DNA of 64,000 bases from the NCBI RefSeq assembly GCF_021390395.1, contig NZ_JAJUWT010000002.1:372001-436000 (forward strand). The letters run 5' to 3'. Below the pieces are notes generated by a model. It saw only the letters and a program-made list of their open reading frames with translations, was not told the DNA's origin and searched no databases. Made by a program: the position numbers and the translations under genes. This DNA comes from Saccharothrix sp. S26. Its GTDB lineage: Bacteria > Actinomycetota > Actinomycetes > Mycobacteriales > Pseudonocardiaceae. Of this stretch, positions 1-7,815 are shown one piece after another (the first letter of the stretch is position 1; every line of letters starts with the position of its first letter).

Positions 1-1
1 C

Positions 2-985
2 TGGGCCGCGTCCAGCTACTACGCCAACAGCTACGACGTGAAGGCCGGCGTCCTGAGCACGCACGCCCTGGCCCGGCACTTCGGCGAGCTGGTCGGCAGG
101 CCGCGCGAGGTGTTCATCGCGGGCGTCTCCATGGGCGGCCACGTCATCGGCCGGTCGCTGGAGCAGTTCCCCGGCTTCTACCGGGCCGCCCTGCCGATGT
201 GCGGGGTGCTGGGCGACCAGGAGCTGGTCGACTTCTTCCTCGACTACAACGTCACCGCGCAGGCGCTGAGCGGCATCCGCGCGTGGCCCGCGCCCGCCGA
301 CTACCTGACCGCGGTGGTGCCGCGCATCCAGGCCGAGCTCGGGCTGACCGGCACGCCGAACGAGCGCGGCGCGCAGTTCGCCGCGATCGTGACCAACCGC
401 AGCGGCGGCCCGCGCCCCGGTGCCGCGCCCGCGCTCGCGTACTGGAAGGACTTCCTGTTCGGCCTCGCGGTGCCGACCGCCGGCGAAGGGCTGGCGGCCG
501 ACCCCGGCCAGGTCGCCACCAACGTCCTGACCCGCTACGAGCCGAACGCGCCGGTCGACGTCAACCGCGTGGTCCAGCGGGTGCTGCCGGAGAACCCGAA
601 GGCCCGCGTGACGCCGACGTTGACCGAGGTGCCGCGCATCGCCGGCCGCCCGACCGCGCCGGTGCTGTCGCTGCACGGCCTGGGCGACCTGTTCGTGCCG
701 TTCTCGATGGAGCAGGCCTACGAGCGCGACGTCGAGCGCCACGGCCGCGGCCACCTGCTCGCGCAGCGGGCGATCCGCGCGGTCGGCCACTGCGAGTTCA
801 GCCCGAACGAGGTCGGTGCGGCCTGGGACGACCTGGTGCGGTGGGCGGACACCGGCCGCCGGCCCGCCGCGGACGTGGTGGACGACCCGGCCGCCGTGGC
901 CGCGCCGGACTACGGCTGCCGGTTCACCGACCCCGCCGCCCACACCGAGCCGAACAGCACCCGCCGTTTGTTCCCGGCCTGCTGA
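2..985 (+). CDS. Alpha/beta hydrolase, 5' end outside window
   Basis: The frame is open from the first bases of the window, so the N-terminus (and any signal peptide) is missing. An alpha/beta hydrolase fold is indicated by the nucleophile elbow GVSMGG, a likely acid in LGDLFVP and a late histidine in VGHCEFS, in the canonical Ser-Asp-His order. The C-terminal 40 residues are polar and contain two cysteines (YGC and the last residue), which suits an exported protein. The substrate cannot be deduced; esterase or peptidase-like are both possible. The 3' end overlaps the convergent membrane-protein gene by 76 bases. Confidence 0.8.
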   Translation, partial: WAASSYYANSYDVKAGVLSTHALARHFGELVGRPREVFIAGVSMGGHVIGRSLEQFPGFYRAALPMCGVLGDQELVDFFLDYNVTAQALSGIRAWPAPADYLTAVVPRIQAELGLTGTPNERGAQFAAIVTNRSGGPRPGAAPALAYWKDFLFGLAVPTAGEGLAADPGQVATNVLTRYEPNAPVDVNRVVQRVLPENPKARVTPTLTEVPRIAGRPTAPVLSLHGLGDLFVPFSMEQAYERDVERHGRGHLLAQRAIRAVGHCEFSPNEVGAAWDDLVRWADTGRRPAADVVDDPAAVAAPDYGCRFTDPAAHTEPNSTRRLFPAC

Positions 986-1419
986 GCGGACCGCAGCAGG
1001 CGCACGCCGATCGGGATCGCCTCGCCGAGCAGGCCGATCCCGATCGACAGCGTCAACGGGCGGGCGTCCGCGGGCGTGCCGGCGGAGGACGCGGCGAGGC
1101 CCAGCGCCAAGCTCACGGCGAACGAGCCGGCCCACACCAGCAGCGTCCACGGTGTGTACCGCTGCCACGGCACGCCGTCGCGCGTGAAGACCCGGACCGT
1201 CGCGCCGCGCGCCACGCCCAGTCCCAGGCCGACCGCCGAGCCCGCGACCAGCCACGCCCAGTCGACCGCGGTCAGGTGCACGTCCACCAGCCCGTACACC
1301 CCGAGCCCCACCAGCACCGCGGGCGGCCCGGCGAGGTCGCGCGCGTTCACCCGCTCGCCGCAGAACCGCTTCACCACCACCGCGACCACCGCCACGGCGA
1401 TCAACACCCAAGTCGGCAC
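910..1419 (-). CDS. CcdC/DUF1453-like integral membrane protein
   Basis: A 169-residue protein with four or five hydrophobic segments, starting MPTWVLIAVAVVAVVV, with a conserved-looking arginine patch after the first helix (GERVNARDL) and another in the middle (VFTRDGVPWQRYTPW). This layout resembles the CcdC/DUF1453 family; the function is unknown. The GTG start at 1419 is preceded by a GAGGGGGG ribosome-binding site. It is divergent from the TetR gene and shares the 67-base gap that holds three operator half-sites, so it is the likely target of that regulator. Confidence 0.7.
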   Translation of the reverse strand: MPTWVLIAVAVVAVVVKRFCGERVNARDLAGPPAVLVGLGVYGLVDVHLTAVDWAWLVAGSAVGLGLGVARGATVRVFTRDGVPWQRYTPWTLLVWAGSFAVSLALGLAASSAGTPADARPLTLSIGIGLLGEAIPIGVRLLRSAQQAGNKRRVLFGSVWAAGSVNRQP

Positions 1420-1447
1420 GACGCCCCCCTCGTTTCATGGCATACCT

Positions 1448-1477
1448 GTGCTAAATAACCTAGCACGGATGTGCTAG
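1448..1477. promoter_or_regulatory. Three half-site operator between membrane protein and TetR
   Basis: GTGCTA at 1448-1453 and TAGCAC at 1461-1466 form an inverted repeat with a 7-base spacer. CTAGCAC (1460-1466) and GTGCTAG (1471-1477) form a second one with a 4-base spacer that shares the middle arm. The site lies 10 bases before the tetR start, as expected for autoregulation and control of the divergent membrane protein. Binding by this TetR is inferred. Confidence 0.7.
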
Positions 1478-1486
1478 AAAGAGGCG

Positions 1487-2080
1487 GTGCCCAAGGTCGT
1501 CGATCCCGAGGCCCGTCGCCGCGAGGTGGCCGAGGCCGTGTTCCGCGTCGTCCGCCGGCACGGCCTCGACCAGGCGTCGCTGCGCAACGTCGCCGCCGAG
1601 GCCGGGCTCGCCATCGGCTCGGTCCGGCACTACTTCGCCGACCACGACGAGCTGCTCCGGTTCGCGCTGGAGGAGCTCACCGACCGGCTCGAACGGCGCG
1701 TCCTCGCCCACGTCGCGCGGGCCCGGTCGGCGACGACGCGCGACGAGCGGGTGCGGGCCGTCGAGGACCTGCTCGGCGAACTGCTGCCGCTGGACCCCGA
1801 CCGGCGCGACGAGTCGGAGATCTGGCTCGCCTTCACCACCGCCGCGCGCACCCGGTCGACGCTGAGGCCGGCGGCACGGCGGTTGCACGAGGGGATGCGC
1901 GTGCTGGTCGGCAAGGTCCTGGCCGAGTCCGGGGTGCCGGATGCCGGGGTGGAGACCGAGCGGCTCACCTCGCTCCTCGACGGCCTCGCCGTGAACGGCG
2001 TCCTGCACCCCGACCTCACCACGCCGGACGTCATGCGCGCCGTGCTGCGCAGGCACCTGGCGTCGTTGGTCGACGGCTGA
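1487..2080 (+). CDS. TetR/AcrR family transcriptional regulator
   Basis: A 197-residue protein of normal TetR length. The N-terminal helix-turn-helix spans about residues 10-55 (ending in SVRHYFADHDELL, the usual recognition helix followed by Y/F-F-x-x-K/D-x-x-L). The C-terminal ligand-binding domain is divergent. The GTG at 1487 was chosen because GAGG precedes it and the start sits directly after the three-half-site operator. It is probably a local repressor of itself and the divergent membrane protein; the ligand is unknown. Confidence 0.9.
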   Translation: MPKVVDPEARRREVAEAVFRVVRRHGLDQASLRNVAAEAGLAIGSVRHYFADHDELLRFALEELTDRLERRVLAHVARARSATTRDERVRAVEDLLGELLPLDPDRRDESEIWLAFTTAARTRSTLRPAARRLHEGMRVLVGKVLAESGVPDAGVETERLTSLLDGLAVNGVLHPDLTTPDVMRAVLRRHLASLVDG

Positions 2081-2090
2081 GGATCGCCCC

Positions 2091-2119
2091 TTGACGGTGT
2101 GCGGCCGGCGCGGGATAGC
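2091..2119 (+). promoter_or_regulatory. Promoter of the Gfo/Idh/MocA gene
   Basis: A TTGACG -35 (2091-2096) lies 17 bases before a weak GATAGC -10 (2114-2119). This predicts a start of transcription near 2125, inside the LacI-type operator. Confidence 0.55.
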
Positions 2120-2123
2120 GTGG

Positions 2124-2139
2124 TGGAAAACGCTTACCA
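2124..2139. promoter_or_regulatory. LacI/GalR-family operator
   Basis: TGGAAAACGCTTACCA matches the LacI-family pattern with a central CG and GG/CC flanks; 12 of 16 positions are two-fold symmetric. It covers the predicted transcription start and runs into the Shine-Dalgarno sequence of the oxidoreductase gene, a good position for repression. No LacI-family gene is present in the window, so the regulator must be elsewhere. Confidence 0.7.
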
Positions 2140-2149
2140 GGAGGCGCGC

Positions 2150-3442
2150 ATGGCACGCAGGCGTTACGCGGTCGTGGGCACCGGCGCACGCGCCGAGCTG
2201 CACGTCGAGGCGATCGTCCGGTACGCGGAGCAGGGGGAGCTGGTGGCGTTCTGCGACGTCAACCCCGCCCGCATGGCCGCGCACAACGAACGCCTCGACC
2301 GGCCGGTGCCGACCTACGCCGCCGAGGACTTCCTGCGGATGATCGCCGACGAGCGGGTCGACGTCGTCGTGGTGTGCACGGTCGACCGCCACCACGACAC
2401 CTACATCGTGGAGGCGCTGGACGCGGGTTGCGACGTGGTGACCGAGAAGCCGATGACGGTCGACCCGACGGGCGTCGGCAAGGTCTTCGACGCGGTGCGG
2501 CGCACCGACGGCCGCGTCACCGTCACGTTCAACTACCGGTACAACCCCGTGCACGAGAAGGTCCGCGAGCTGCTGGCCGGCGGCGCGGTCGGCGAGATCG
2601 GCTCGGTGCACTTCGAGTGGCTGCTCGACGTCCGTCACGGAGCGGACTACTTCCGGCGCTGGCACCGCGAGAAGGCCTGCTCCGGCGGCCTGCTGGTGCA
2701 CAAGGCCACCCACCACTTCGACCTGCTCAACTGGTGGGTCGACGCGGCGCCGGAGGTCGTCTACGCGCAGGGGCGGCTGTTCTTCTACGGCGACGAGAAC
2801 GGCAAGCGCCACGGCCACCACCGGCCCTACGACCGGGTGCACGGCTCCCCGCAGGCGCTGGACGACCCGTTCGCGCTGCACATCGAGCGCGACGACTGGC
2901 TGCGCCGGCTCTACCTCGACGCCGAGCACCACGACGGCTACCACCGCGACCAGAACCCGTTCGCGCCCGGCGTGTCCATTGAGGACGACATGTCGGTGCT
3001 GGTCCGCTACGCCAACGGGGCGAACCTGACCTACCACCTGACGGCCTACTCGCCGTGGGAGGGCTACCGGCTGATGGTCAACGGCAGCCGCGGCCGGCTG
3101 GAGCTGGAGGTGGTGGAGAACAGCTGGGTCAGCGGCCAGCAGCCCGCCGTGCACGGCAAGGAGGCCAACCCCGAACCCGGGCACGTGCGGCTGACCGTGC
3201 AGCCCCTGTTCGAGCGGGCCGTCGAGGTCGGGCTGGAGGCGGGCGGGGCCGGGCACGGCGGCGCGGACGCGCGGATGACCGAGGTGCTGTACGGGCCGCC
3301 CGGCCAACCGGACCCGCTCGGCCGCCGCGCCACGCACCGCGACGGGGCGTTGTCGCTGGCCACGGGGTTCGCCGCGAACCGGAGCCTGGAGACCGGGCAG
3401 GCCGTGCGCGTGGCGGAGCTGTTCGACCCCGGTTGGCGGTAG
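2150..3442 (+). CDS. Gfo/Idh/MocA family oxidoreductase
   Basis: A 430-residue NAD(P)-dependent sugar or inositol dehydrogenase-type enzyme. The N-terminal Rossmann domain begins with YAVVGTGARAELH, and the family EKP signature appears as VTEKPMTVD near residue 105. Further on lie a histidine-rich active-site stretch (HKATHHFDLLNWW) and the C-terminal substrate domain. The ATG at 2150 is preceded by AGGAGG. The LacI-type operator at the start of transcription points to a carbohydrate signal. The substrate is unknown. It is a stand-alone gene; the next gene starts ten bases after the stop. Confidence 0.9.
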   Translation: MARRRYAVVGTGARAELHVEAIVRYAEQGELVAFCDVNPARMAAHNERLDRPVPTYAAEDFLRMIADERVDVVVVCTVDRHHDTYIVEALDAGCDVVTEKPMTVDPTGVGKVFDAVRRTDGRVTVTFNYRYNPVHEKVRELLAGGAVGEIGSVHFEWLLDVRHGADYFRRWHREKACSGGLLVHKATHHFDLLNWWVDAAPEVVYAQGRLFFYGDENGKRHGHHRPYDRVHGSPQALDDPFALHIERDDWLRRLYLDAEHHDGYHRDQNPFAPGVSIEDDMSVLVRYANGANLTYHLTAYSPWEGYRLMVNGSRGRLELEVVENSWVSGQQPAVHGKEANPEPGHVRLTVQPLFERAVEVGLEAGGAGHGGADARMTEVLYGPPGQPDPLGRRATHRDGALSLATGFAANRSLETGQAVRVAELFDPGWR

Positions 3443-3451
3443 CCTGGCTCG

Positions 3452-4048
3452 ATGCCGCTCCTGGGACCAGCCGACGAGTTGCCGCACCCGCCGCGCCGGG
3501 TGCTCGTGGCGGGCACGTCCGGTGCCGGGAAATCGACCCTGGCCGGTTCCGTCGCCCGCGTCCTCGGCCTGTCCTATGTGGAGATGGACTCGCTGTACCA
3601 CGGTCCACAGTGGACCACGAGGCCGGAGTTCGAGGACGACGTGCGCCGGTTCGTCAAGGGCGAGGCGTGGGTCACCGAGTGGCAGTACCGCCTGGCGCGG
3701 CCGCTGCTGCTGGAGCACGCCGACACGCTGGTGTGGCTGGACCACCCGCGGCACGTGGTGATGCGGCGGGTGACGGTCCGGACGGTGGTGCGCCGGCTGC
3801 GCCGCCGACAGCTGTGGAACGGCAACGTCGAACCGCCGCTGCGCACGGTGTTCACCGATCCCGAGCACCTGCTGCGGTGGGCGTGGAAGTCGCACACGCG
3901 CACCGGCGAACGGGTCCGCGCGGTGCTGGCGGGTGAGCACGCCGACCGGGTCGCCGTGGTGCGGCTGCGCGGGCAGCGTGAGGTCGACCAGTGGCGGTCG
4001 GGCCCCTTGCGGCGGGCCGCCGAACGCGGCGAGGAGTCGGTGCGATGA
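3452..4048 (+). CDS. P-loop adenylate-kinase-like NTPase
   Basis: A 198-residue protein with a Walker A motif (GTSGAGKST) near residue 24, then LGLSYVEMDSLYHG, the acceptor-side pattern of adenylate kinase/FlaR (topology modulation) proteins. An arginine-rich lid region (RRVTVRTVVRRLRRRQ) follows. These are small-molecule or nucleotide kinases of unassigned substrate. The ATG at 3452 has no Shine-Dalgarno but TAGCCT lies six bases upstream, which suggests a leaderless transcript. It overlaps the next gene by four bases. Confidence 0.8.
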   Translation: MPLLGPADELPHPPRRVLVAGTSGAGKSTLAGSVARVLGLSYVEMDSLYHGPQWTTRPEFEDDVRRFVKGEAWVTEWQYRLARPLLLEHADTLVWLDHPRHVVMRRVTVRTVVRRLRRRQLWNGNVEPPLRTVFTDPEHLLRWAWKSHTRTGERVRAVLAGEHADRVAVVRLRGQREVDQWRSGPLRRAAERGEESVR

Positions 4049-4638
4049 GCGAGCGGACGGCGTTGGTGCTGGGCGGCACGGGGATGCTGAAGGGGTGCGC
4101 CGACGAGTTGGTGGCGCAGGGCTGGCGGGTGGTCCTGCCCAGCCGCCGGCCCGACGGCGCGCTGGGCACCGCCGCCAAGGCGGCCCTGCGCGGGCGTGCC
4201 CACGTGCCCCACGCGACCACCGGGCAGGGTTCGCGGATCGCCGTGGCGGCGGACTGGGCCAGACCGGCCGAACTGGCCGACCGGGTCCGCGAGGTCGTCA
4301 CCGGGCCCGCCGACCTCCTGGTGGCGTGGGTGCACGCGAGCTACCGGGAAGCGGTCCTGCGCGCCATCGCACCCCTGCTGGCACCGCGCGCCCCGGTGGT
4401 CGAGGTGCACGACAGCGGCGCCGTCCACCCGGTCCGCGGCCTGCCCGACCCGGCGCTGGACGGCCACCCGACCCAACAGGTCGTGCTGGGCTTCACCTGC
4501 CACGGCGACAGCACCCGCTGGCTCAGCCACGAGGAAACCTCGACCGGCGTCCTCACCGCCGTCCACCGCGCCCTGGACGGCCGCCCGCCGTCGGTCCACC
4601 AGGTCGGCGAGGTCGACACGTGGGTGATGCGGCACTAA
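4045..4638 (+). CDS. Rossmann-fold short-chain dehydrogenase-like protein
   Basis: A 197-residue protein starting with a nucleotide-binding element, TALVLGGTGMLKGCADELVAQG, equivalent to the TGxxxGxG of SDR enzymes. The usual YxxxK catalytic pair is not evident, so it may be a non-catalytic or atypical SDR. The ATG overlaps the stop codon of the P-loop kinase gene (ATGA), indicating translational coupling. The last four bases overlap the convergent TetR gene. The role is unknown. Confidence 0.75.
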   Translation: MSERTALVLGGTGMLKGCADELVAQGWRVVLPSRRPDGALGTAAKAALRGRAHVPHATTGQGSRIAVAADWARPAELADRVREVVTGPADLLVAWVHASYREAVLRAIAPLLAPRAPVVEVHDSGAVHPVRGLPDPALDGHPTQQVVLGFTCHGDSTRWLSHEETSTGVLTAVHRALDGRPPSVHQVGEVDTWVMRH

Positions 4639-5228
4639 CCCGGCCGCAGGCCCCGGACGAGGGACAACACCGACTCGCGGACCTCGTCGCGGCTGCGTTC
4701 GGGCTGGAAGACCTGCCAGTCCAGGGCGATCACCAGCAGCGTGCCGAACAACGCGGCCGACGCCGTGCCCACCTGGACGCCGTCGGGCAGTCGGCCCGCG
4801 TCGGACAGCCGCTGCATCTGGCCGCGCACGATGGACACGATGTCGTCGCGCAGCAGGCTCAACGTGTCGTGCCACTGGCCCGGCGTGCGCCACAGCTCGG
4901 AGACCAGCAACTGGCCGAACGCCGGGTACTCGGCGAAGAACCCGAGCATCCCGTCCACCAGCGACGCCATCGCCGACGACGTGTCGGCCTCCTCCTCGGC
5001 GGCCCGCAGCCGCGCGGCCAGCAGGTCGACGCCGTGCCGCAGCAGGGCGTCGACCAGCGCGTCCTTGCTGGCGAAGTTGTAGTACACGGTGCCCTTGGCG
5101 ACGCCCGCCTCGGCGGCGATCTCGTCCACCGTGACGCCGGCCGCGCCCCGCTCGCCGACCAGCCGCAGGGCGGCGTCGAACAGCTTCTGCTTGGTCACGG
5201 CGGTGCGGCCGGGGCGCGGGCCGGTCAC
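4635..5228 (-). CDS. TetR family regulator of the YhgE operon
   Basis: A 197-residue TetR protein. The helix-turn-helix is plain (VTVDEIAAEAGVAKGTVYYNF, then ASKDALVDALL), and the C-terminal half resembles the TetR_C domains that accompany YhgE/Pip transport genes. GTG at 5228 overlaps the stop of the preceding membrane-protein gene (GTGA), so it is the last gene of a three-gene operon. The perfect palindrome upstream of the first gene is its likely operator, which would make the operon autorepressed. Confidence 0.9.
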   Translation of the reverse strand: MTGPRPGRTAVTKQKLFDAALRLVGERGAAGVTVDEIAAEAGVAKGTVYYNFASKDALVDALLRHGVDLLAARLRAAEEEADTSSAMASLVDGMLGFFAEYPAFGQLLVSELWRTPGQWHDTLSLLRDDIVSIVRGQMQRLSDAGRLPDGVQVGTASAALFGTLLVIALDWQVFQPERSRDEVRESVLSLVRGLRPG

Positions 5229-7120
5229 AGCGCCAGCTCCGGCTTGAGGCGGCTGGGAGTCCACACCCGCTGCTTGTACGCGGCGAGCGTCGCCAAGGCA
5301 AGGCTTCCCGCCAGGTAGCAGACCAGGATCAGGGCGTCCCGGCCCACGCCGCCCAGCGACCCGCCGTACATGAGGTGCCGCAGACCGTCCACGGCGTAGC
5401 CCATGGGCAGCCCGTAGTGCAGCGGGTACAGCGGCACCGGGATCGTCTGCCACGGGAACGTGCCGCCCGCGCTGACCAGTTGCAGGATCAGCAGCACCAG
5501 GCCGATGAACTTGCCCACCGCCCCGAACAGGGCGTTCAACGCGTGCAGCACGGCCACGAACGTCGCCGACACCAGGAGCAGGAACGCCAGCGCGCCCAGC
5601 GGGTGCGACGGTCGGATGTCCACCACCAGCGTGACCACCGCGTACATCACCACGACCTGCGCCGCGCCCAGCAGCACGCCGGGCAGCCACCCGCCGAGCG
5701 CCACCCGCAGCGCCGACTGCCCGGTCGCCAGCCCGCGCCTGGGCAGCGGCTTGAGCAGCAGGAACAGCACGAAAGCGCCGATCCAGGTGGCCAGGCCGAG
5801 GAAGAACGGCGCCAGGCCCGCGCCGTAGCTGCCCGCGGACGTCTGGCTCACCCCGCGTACGTTCACCGGGTCGCCGATGGTCTGCGCGGTCGACTCGCGG
5901 GTCGGGTCGTCGGGGTTGGGGATCTGCGACACGCCGGCGGCCAGGCCGTCGCGCAGTCGGTTCGAGCCGTCCACCAGCTGCGCCTCGCCGTCGCGCAGCC
6001 GGGCCGCGCCGTCGCGCACCTGCGCCGCGCCGGACGACACCTGCGCCGCGCCGTCGTTGAGGCGGGTGATGGCGCTGGTCAACGCGGGCGTGCTCGCGGC
6101 GAGCTGCGCCGCGCCGTCGGAGACCTGCTTGGCGCCGTCGGCGAGCGCGCGCAGTTGCGCGGCCGTGCCCTGCACCTTGCCGTTGGCGTCGTCCACGGGC
6201 CGGCGCGCCTCGCCCAGCACGCCGAGCACGCGTTGCACCTGCTCCTCGGTGAACCCGGCCGCGCGCAGCTTCGCCGCCACGTCGCCGTTGACCGCGTCCA
6301 GCCGGTTGACCAGGTCCTGCGCCTTGGCGGCGTAGTCCTCGGCGGTCCGGGCCACGGTCTCGTTGCCGTCCGCGACCTGCTTCGCGCCCGACGCCAACTG
6401 CTGCGACTTCACCGGCAGGTCCGCGGTCGAGTCGCGCAGCTGCGTGAGGCCGGACGACACCTGCGCCGCCCCGGCGGCCAGCGGCGCGGTCCCGTCGGCG
6501 AGCTGCTGCGCGCCGGCGTAGGCGTCCTGCTGGCCGGAGGCGAGCTTGGTCGCGCCGTCGGCCGCCTCGGCGGTCTTCTGCCGGATCGTGGAGAAGCCCA
6601 GGAGGAGCTTGTCCGCCGCCTCCGCGCCGACCTTCACCGACACCGACCGGCGCACCTCGGCCACGACCTGGTTGGCGATCGTGGAGCCGAGGTAGTTGTT
6701 CGCGTCGTTGGTGGTCAGCACGATCACGCCCTGCCGGGGCGTGAAGTCGCCGGACGACAGCAGGGCCCGCGAGAAGTCCTGGGGCAAGGTCAGCGCGAAC
6801 GTGTAGGTGCCGTCGCGCACGCCCGCCTCGGCCTGCTCGGCGTCCACCCGGTGCCAGTCGAACCGGTCGCCGTCGACCAGCTCGTCGGCCACCTCGCGGC
6901 CCGCGTCCAGGCGCGTGCCGTCGCTCGCGGTGGCGCCCTCGTCCTCCACGACCAGCGCGGCGGGCACCTGGTTGAGGTGCGCGTACGGGTCTTTGTTGGC
7001 GTACAGGTACAGGGCCGCGTAGAGCAGCGGCACGAGCGTCAGGGCCAGCACGGCGAGCTTGGGCAGCTTGCCGGAGGTGACCCGGCGCAGCTCGTTGAAC
7101 GCCATCCGGAGGGCGGTCAC
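5225..7120 (-). CDS. YhgE/Pip domain membrane protein (ABC-2-like)
   Basis: A 631-residue protein. An N-terminal transmembrane helix (about residues 18-38, LAVLALTLVPLLYAALYLYA) is followed by a long extracytoplasmic part. That part contains an alanine-rich heptad-like region of repeated units such as LADGTAPLAAGAAQVSSG and LRDGAAQL. About five C-terminal membrane helices then follow from near residue 400. This is the standard architecture of YhgE/Pip proteins, related to ABC-2 permeases. It is translationally coupled (GTGA overlaps) to the ATPase-like gene before it and the tetR after it. Export of a lipid or toxic compound is plausible but not shown. Confidence 0.9.
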   Translation of the reverse strand: MTALRMAFNELRRVTSGKLPKLAVLALTLVPLLYAALYLYANKDPYAHLNQVPAALVVEDEGATASDGTRLDAGREVADELVDGDRFDWHRVDAEQAEAGVRDGTYTFALTLPQDFSRALLSSGDFTPRQGVIVLTTNDANNYLGSTIANQVVAEVRRSVSVKVGAEAADKLLLGFSTIRQKTAEAADGATKLASGQQDAYAGAQQLADGTAPLAAGAAQVSSGLTQLRDSTADLPVKSQQLASGAKQVADGNETVARTAEDYAAKAQDLVNRLDAVNGDVAAKLRAAGFTEEQVQRVLGVLGEARRPVDDANGKVQGTAAQLRALADGAKQVSDGAAQLAASTPALTSAITRLNDGAAQVSSGAAQVRDGAARLRDGEAQLVDGSNRLRDGLAAGVSQIPNPDDPTRESTAQTIGDPVNVRGVSQTSAGSYGAGLAPFFLGLATWIGAFVLFLLLKPLPRRGLATGQSALRVALGGWLPGVLLGAAQVVVMYAVVTLVVDIRPSHPLGALAFLLLVSATFVAVLHALNALFGAVGKFIGLVLLILQLVSAGGTFPWQTIPVPLYPLHYGLPMGYAVDGLRHLMYGGSLGGVGRDALILVCYLAGSLALATLAAYKQRVWTPSRLKPELAL

Positions 7121-7734
7121 TCGGACTCCTCGTTGTCCGCGCCGATGCGCGCGACGGGCACGTCGAGCACGGCGGCGCTGGTGGTGGTGCACAGGACGAC
7201 GACGGACCGGTCGGGCGTCACGTGCCGGCGCGCCAGCTCCACCCAGCCCTTCGGGTCGCCGTGGTAGCGGTCGGGGCTGTCGAGCACCAGGGTCGTCGCG
7301 CCGGGGCGGCCGGCGGCCAGCTCCAGCATCAGCGCGCACCGCGTGGCGGCCGGGACCTGCTCGAACCGGTGGTCCAGGTGCTCTTCCGCGCCGCGCTCGA
7401 CCAGCCAGTCGGCCACCGCCTTGCGCCCGCTGCGGGCGCCGTTGACGGCCAGCTCCTCGCCGACCACGCCGGCCAGCGGCAAGGACGCCTCGGGCTCGCT
7501 CACGTCCGGCGAGTCCACCAGCACGACGTGCTTGCGCAGGTCGGCGGCCGAGGGGGAGACCTCGCCGGTGCTGGGGCGCATGCGCCCCGACAGCACCAGG
7601 GCCAGCGCGGTGTGCCCGGCGCCGGGGTCGCCCGCGACCAGCACCAGCTCACCCGGCTCCACCAGCAGTGACGTGGGCTTGAGCAGCGGGCCGTGCGGCC
7701 CGGTGACGCCGACGCGCCGAGCGTGGATGCGCAC
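7117..7734 (-). CDS. ABC ATPase-like protein with degenerate Walker A
   Basis: A 205-residue protein with the outline of an ABC ATP-binding domain: a P-loop region at residues 35-42 (GDPGAGHT) and a Walker B-like TTLVLDSPD near residue 150. The P-loop lysine is replaced by histidine (H41), no LSGGQ signature is evident, and the catalytic glutamate after Walker B is a serine. It is likely a non-hydrolysing or structural partner of the YhgE protein. The GTG start has a strong AAAGGAGGT site just downstream of the palindromic operator. It is the first gene of the operon. Confidence 0.75.
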   Translation of the reverse strand: MRIHARRVGVTGPHGPLLKPTSLLVEPGELVLVAGDPGAGHTALALVLSGRMRPSTGEVSPSAADLRKHVVLVDSPDVSEPEASLPLAGVVGEELAVNGARSGRKAVADWLVERGAEEHLDHRFEQVPAATRCALMLELAAGRPGATTLVLDSPDRYHGDPKGWVELARRHVTPDRSVVVLCTTTSAAVLDVPVARIGADNEESE

Positions 7735-7745
7735 CGCGGACCTCC

Positions 7746-7769
7746 TTTGAACTGACCGGTCAGTTCAAA
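7746..7769. promoter_or_regulatory. Perfect 24-bp palindromic TetR operator
   Basis: A perfectly symmetric 24-base palindrome with the core ACTGACCGGTCAGT, the classic TetR/QacR-like half-site. It ends 12 bases before the first operon gene and abuts its Shine-Dalgarno sequence. The TetR encoded at the end of the operon is the obvious candidate ligand. Confidence 0.9.
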
Positions 7770-7815
7770 TAGTGATCCGGGTGAGGGTTCCTCGCAACTC
7801 GACGAGGTGTGACGC

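Noticed and set aside
1460..3940. An 826-codon open frame on the minus strand across the TetR, oxidoreductase and kinase genes
   Set aside because: It is antisense to well-supported genes. Long antisense frames are expected at this base composition, and the translation is low-complexity (His, Val, Arg, Gln-rich).
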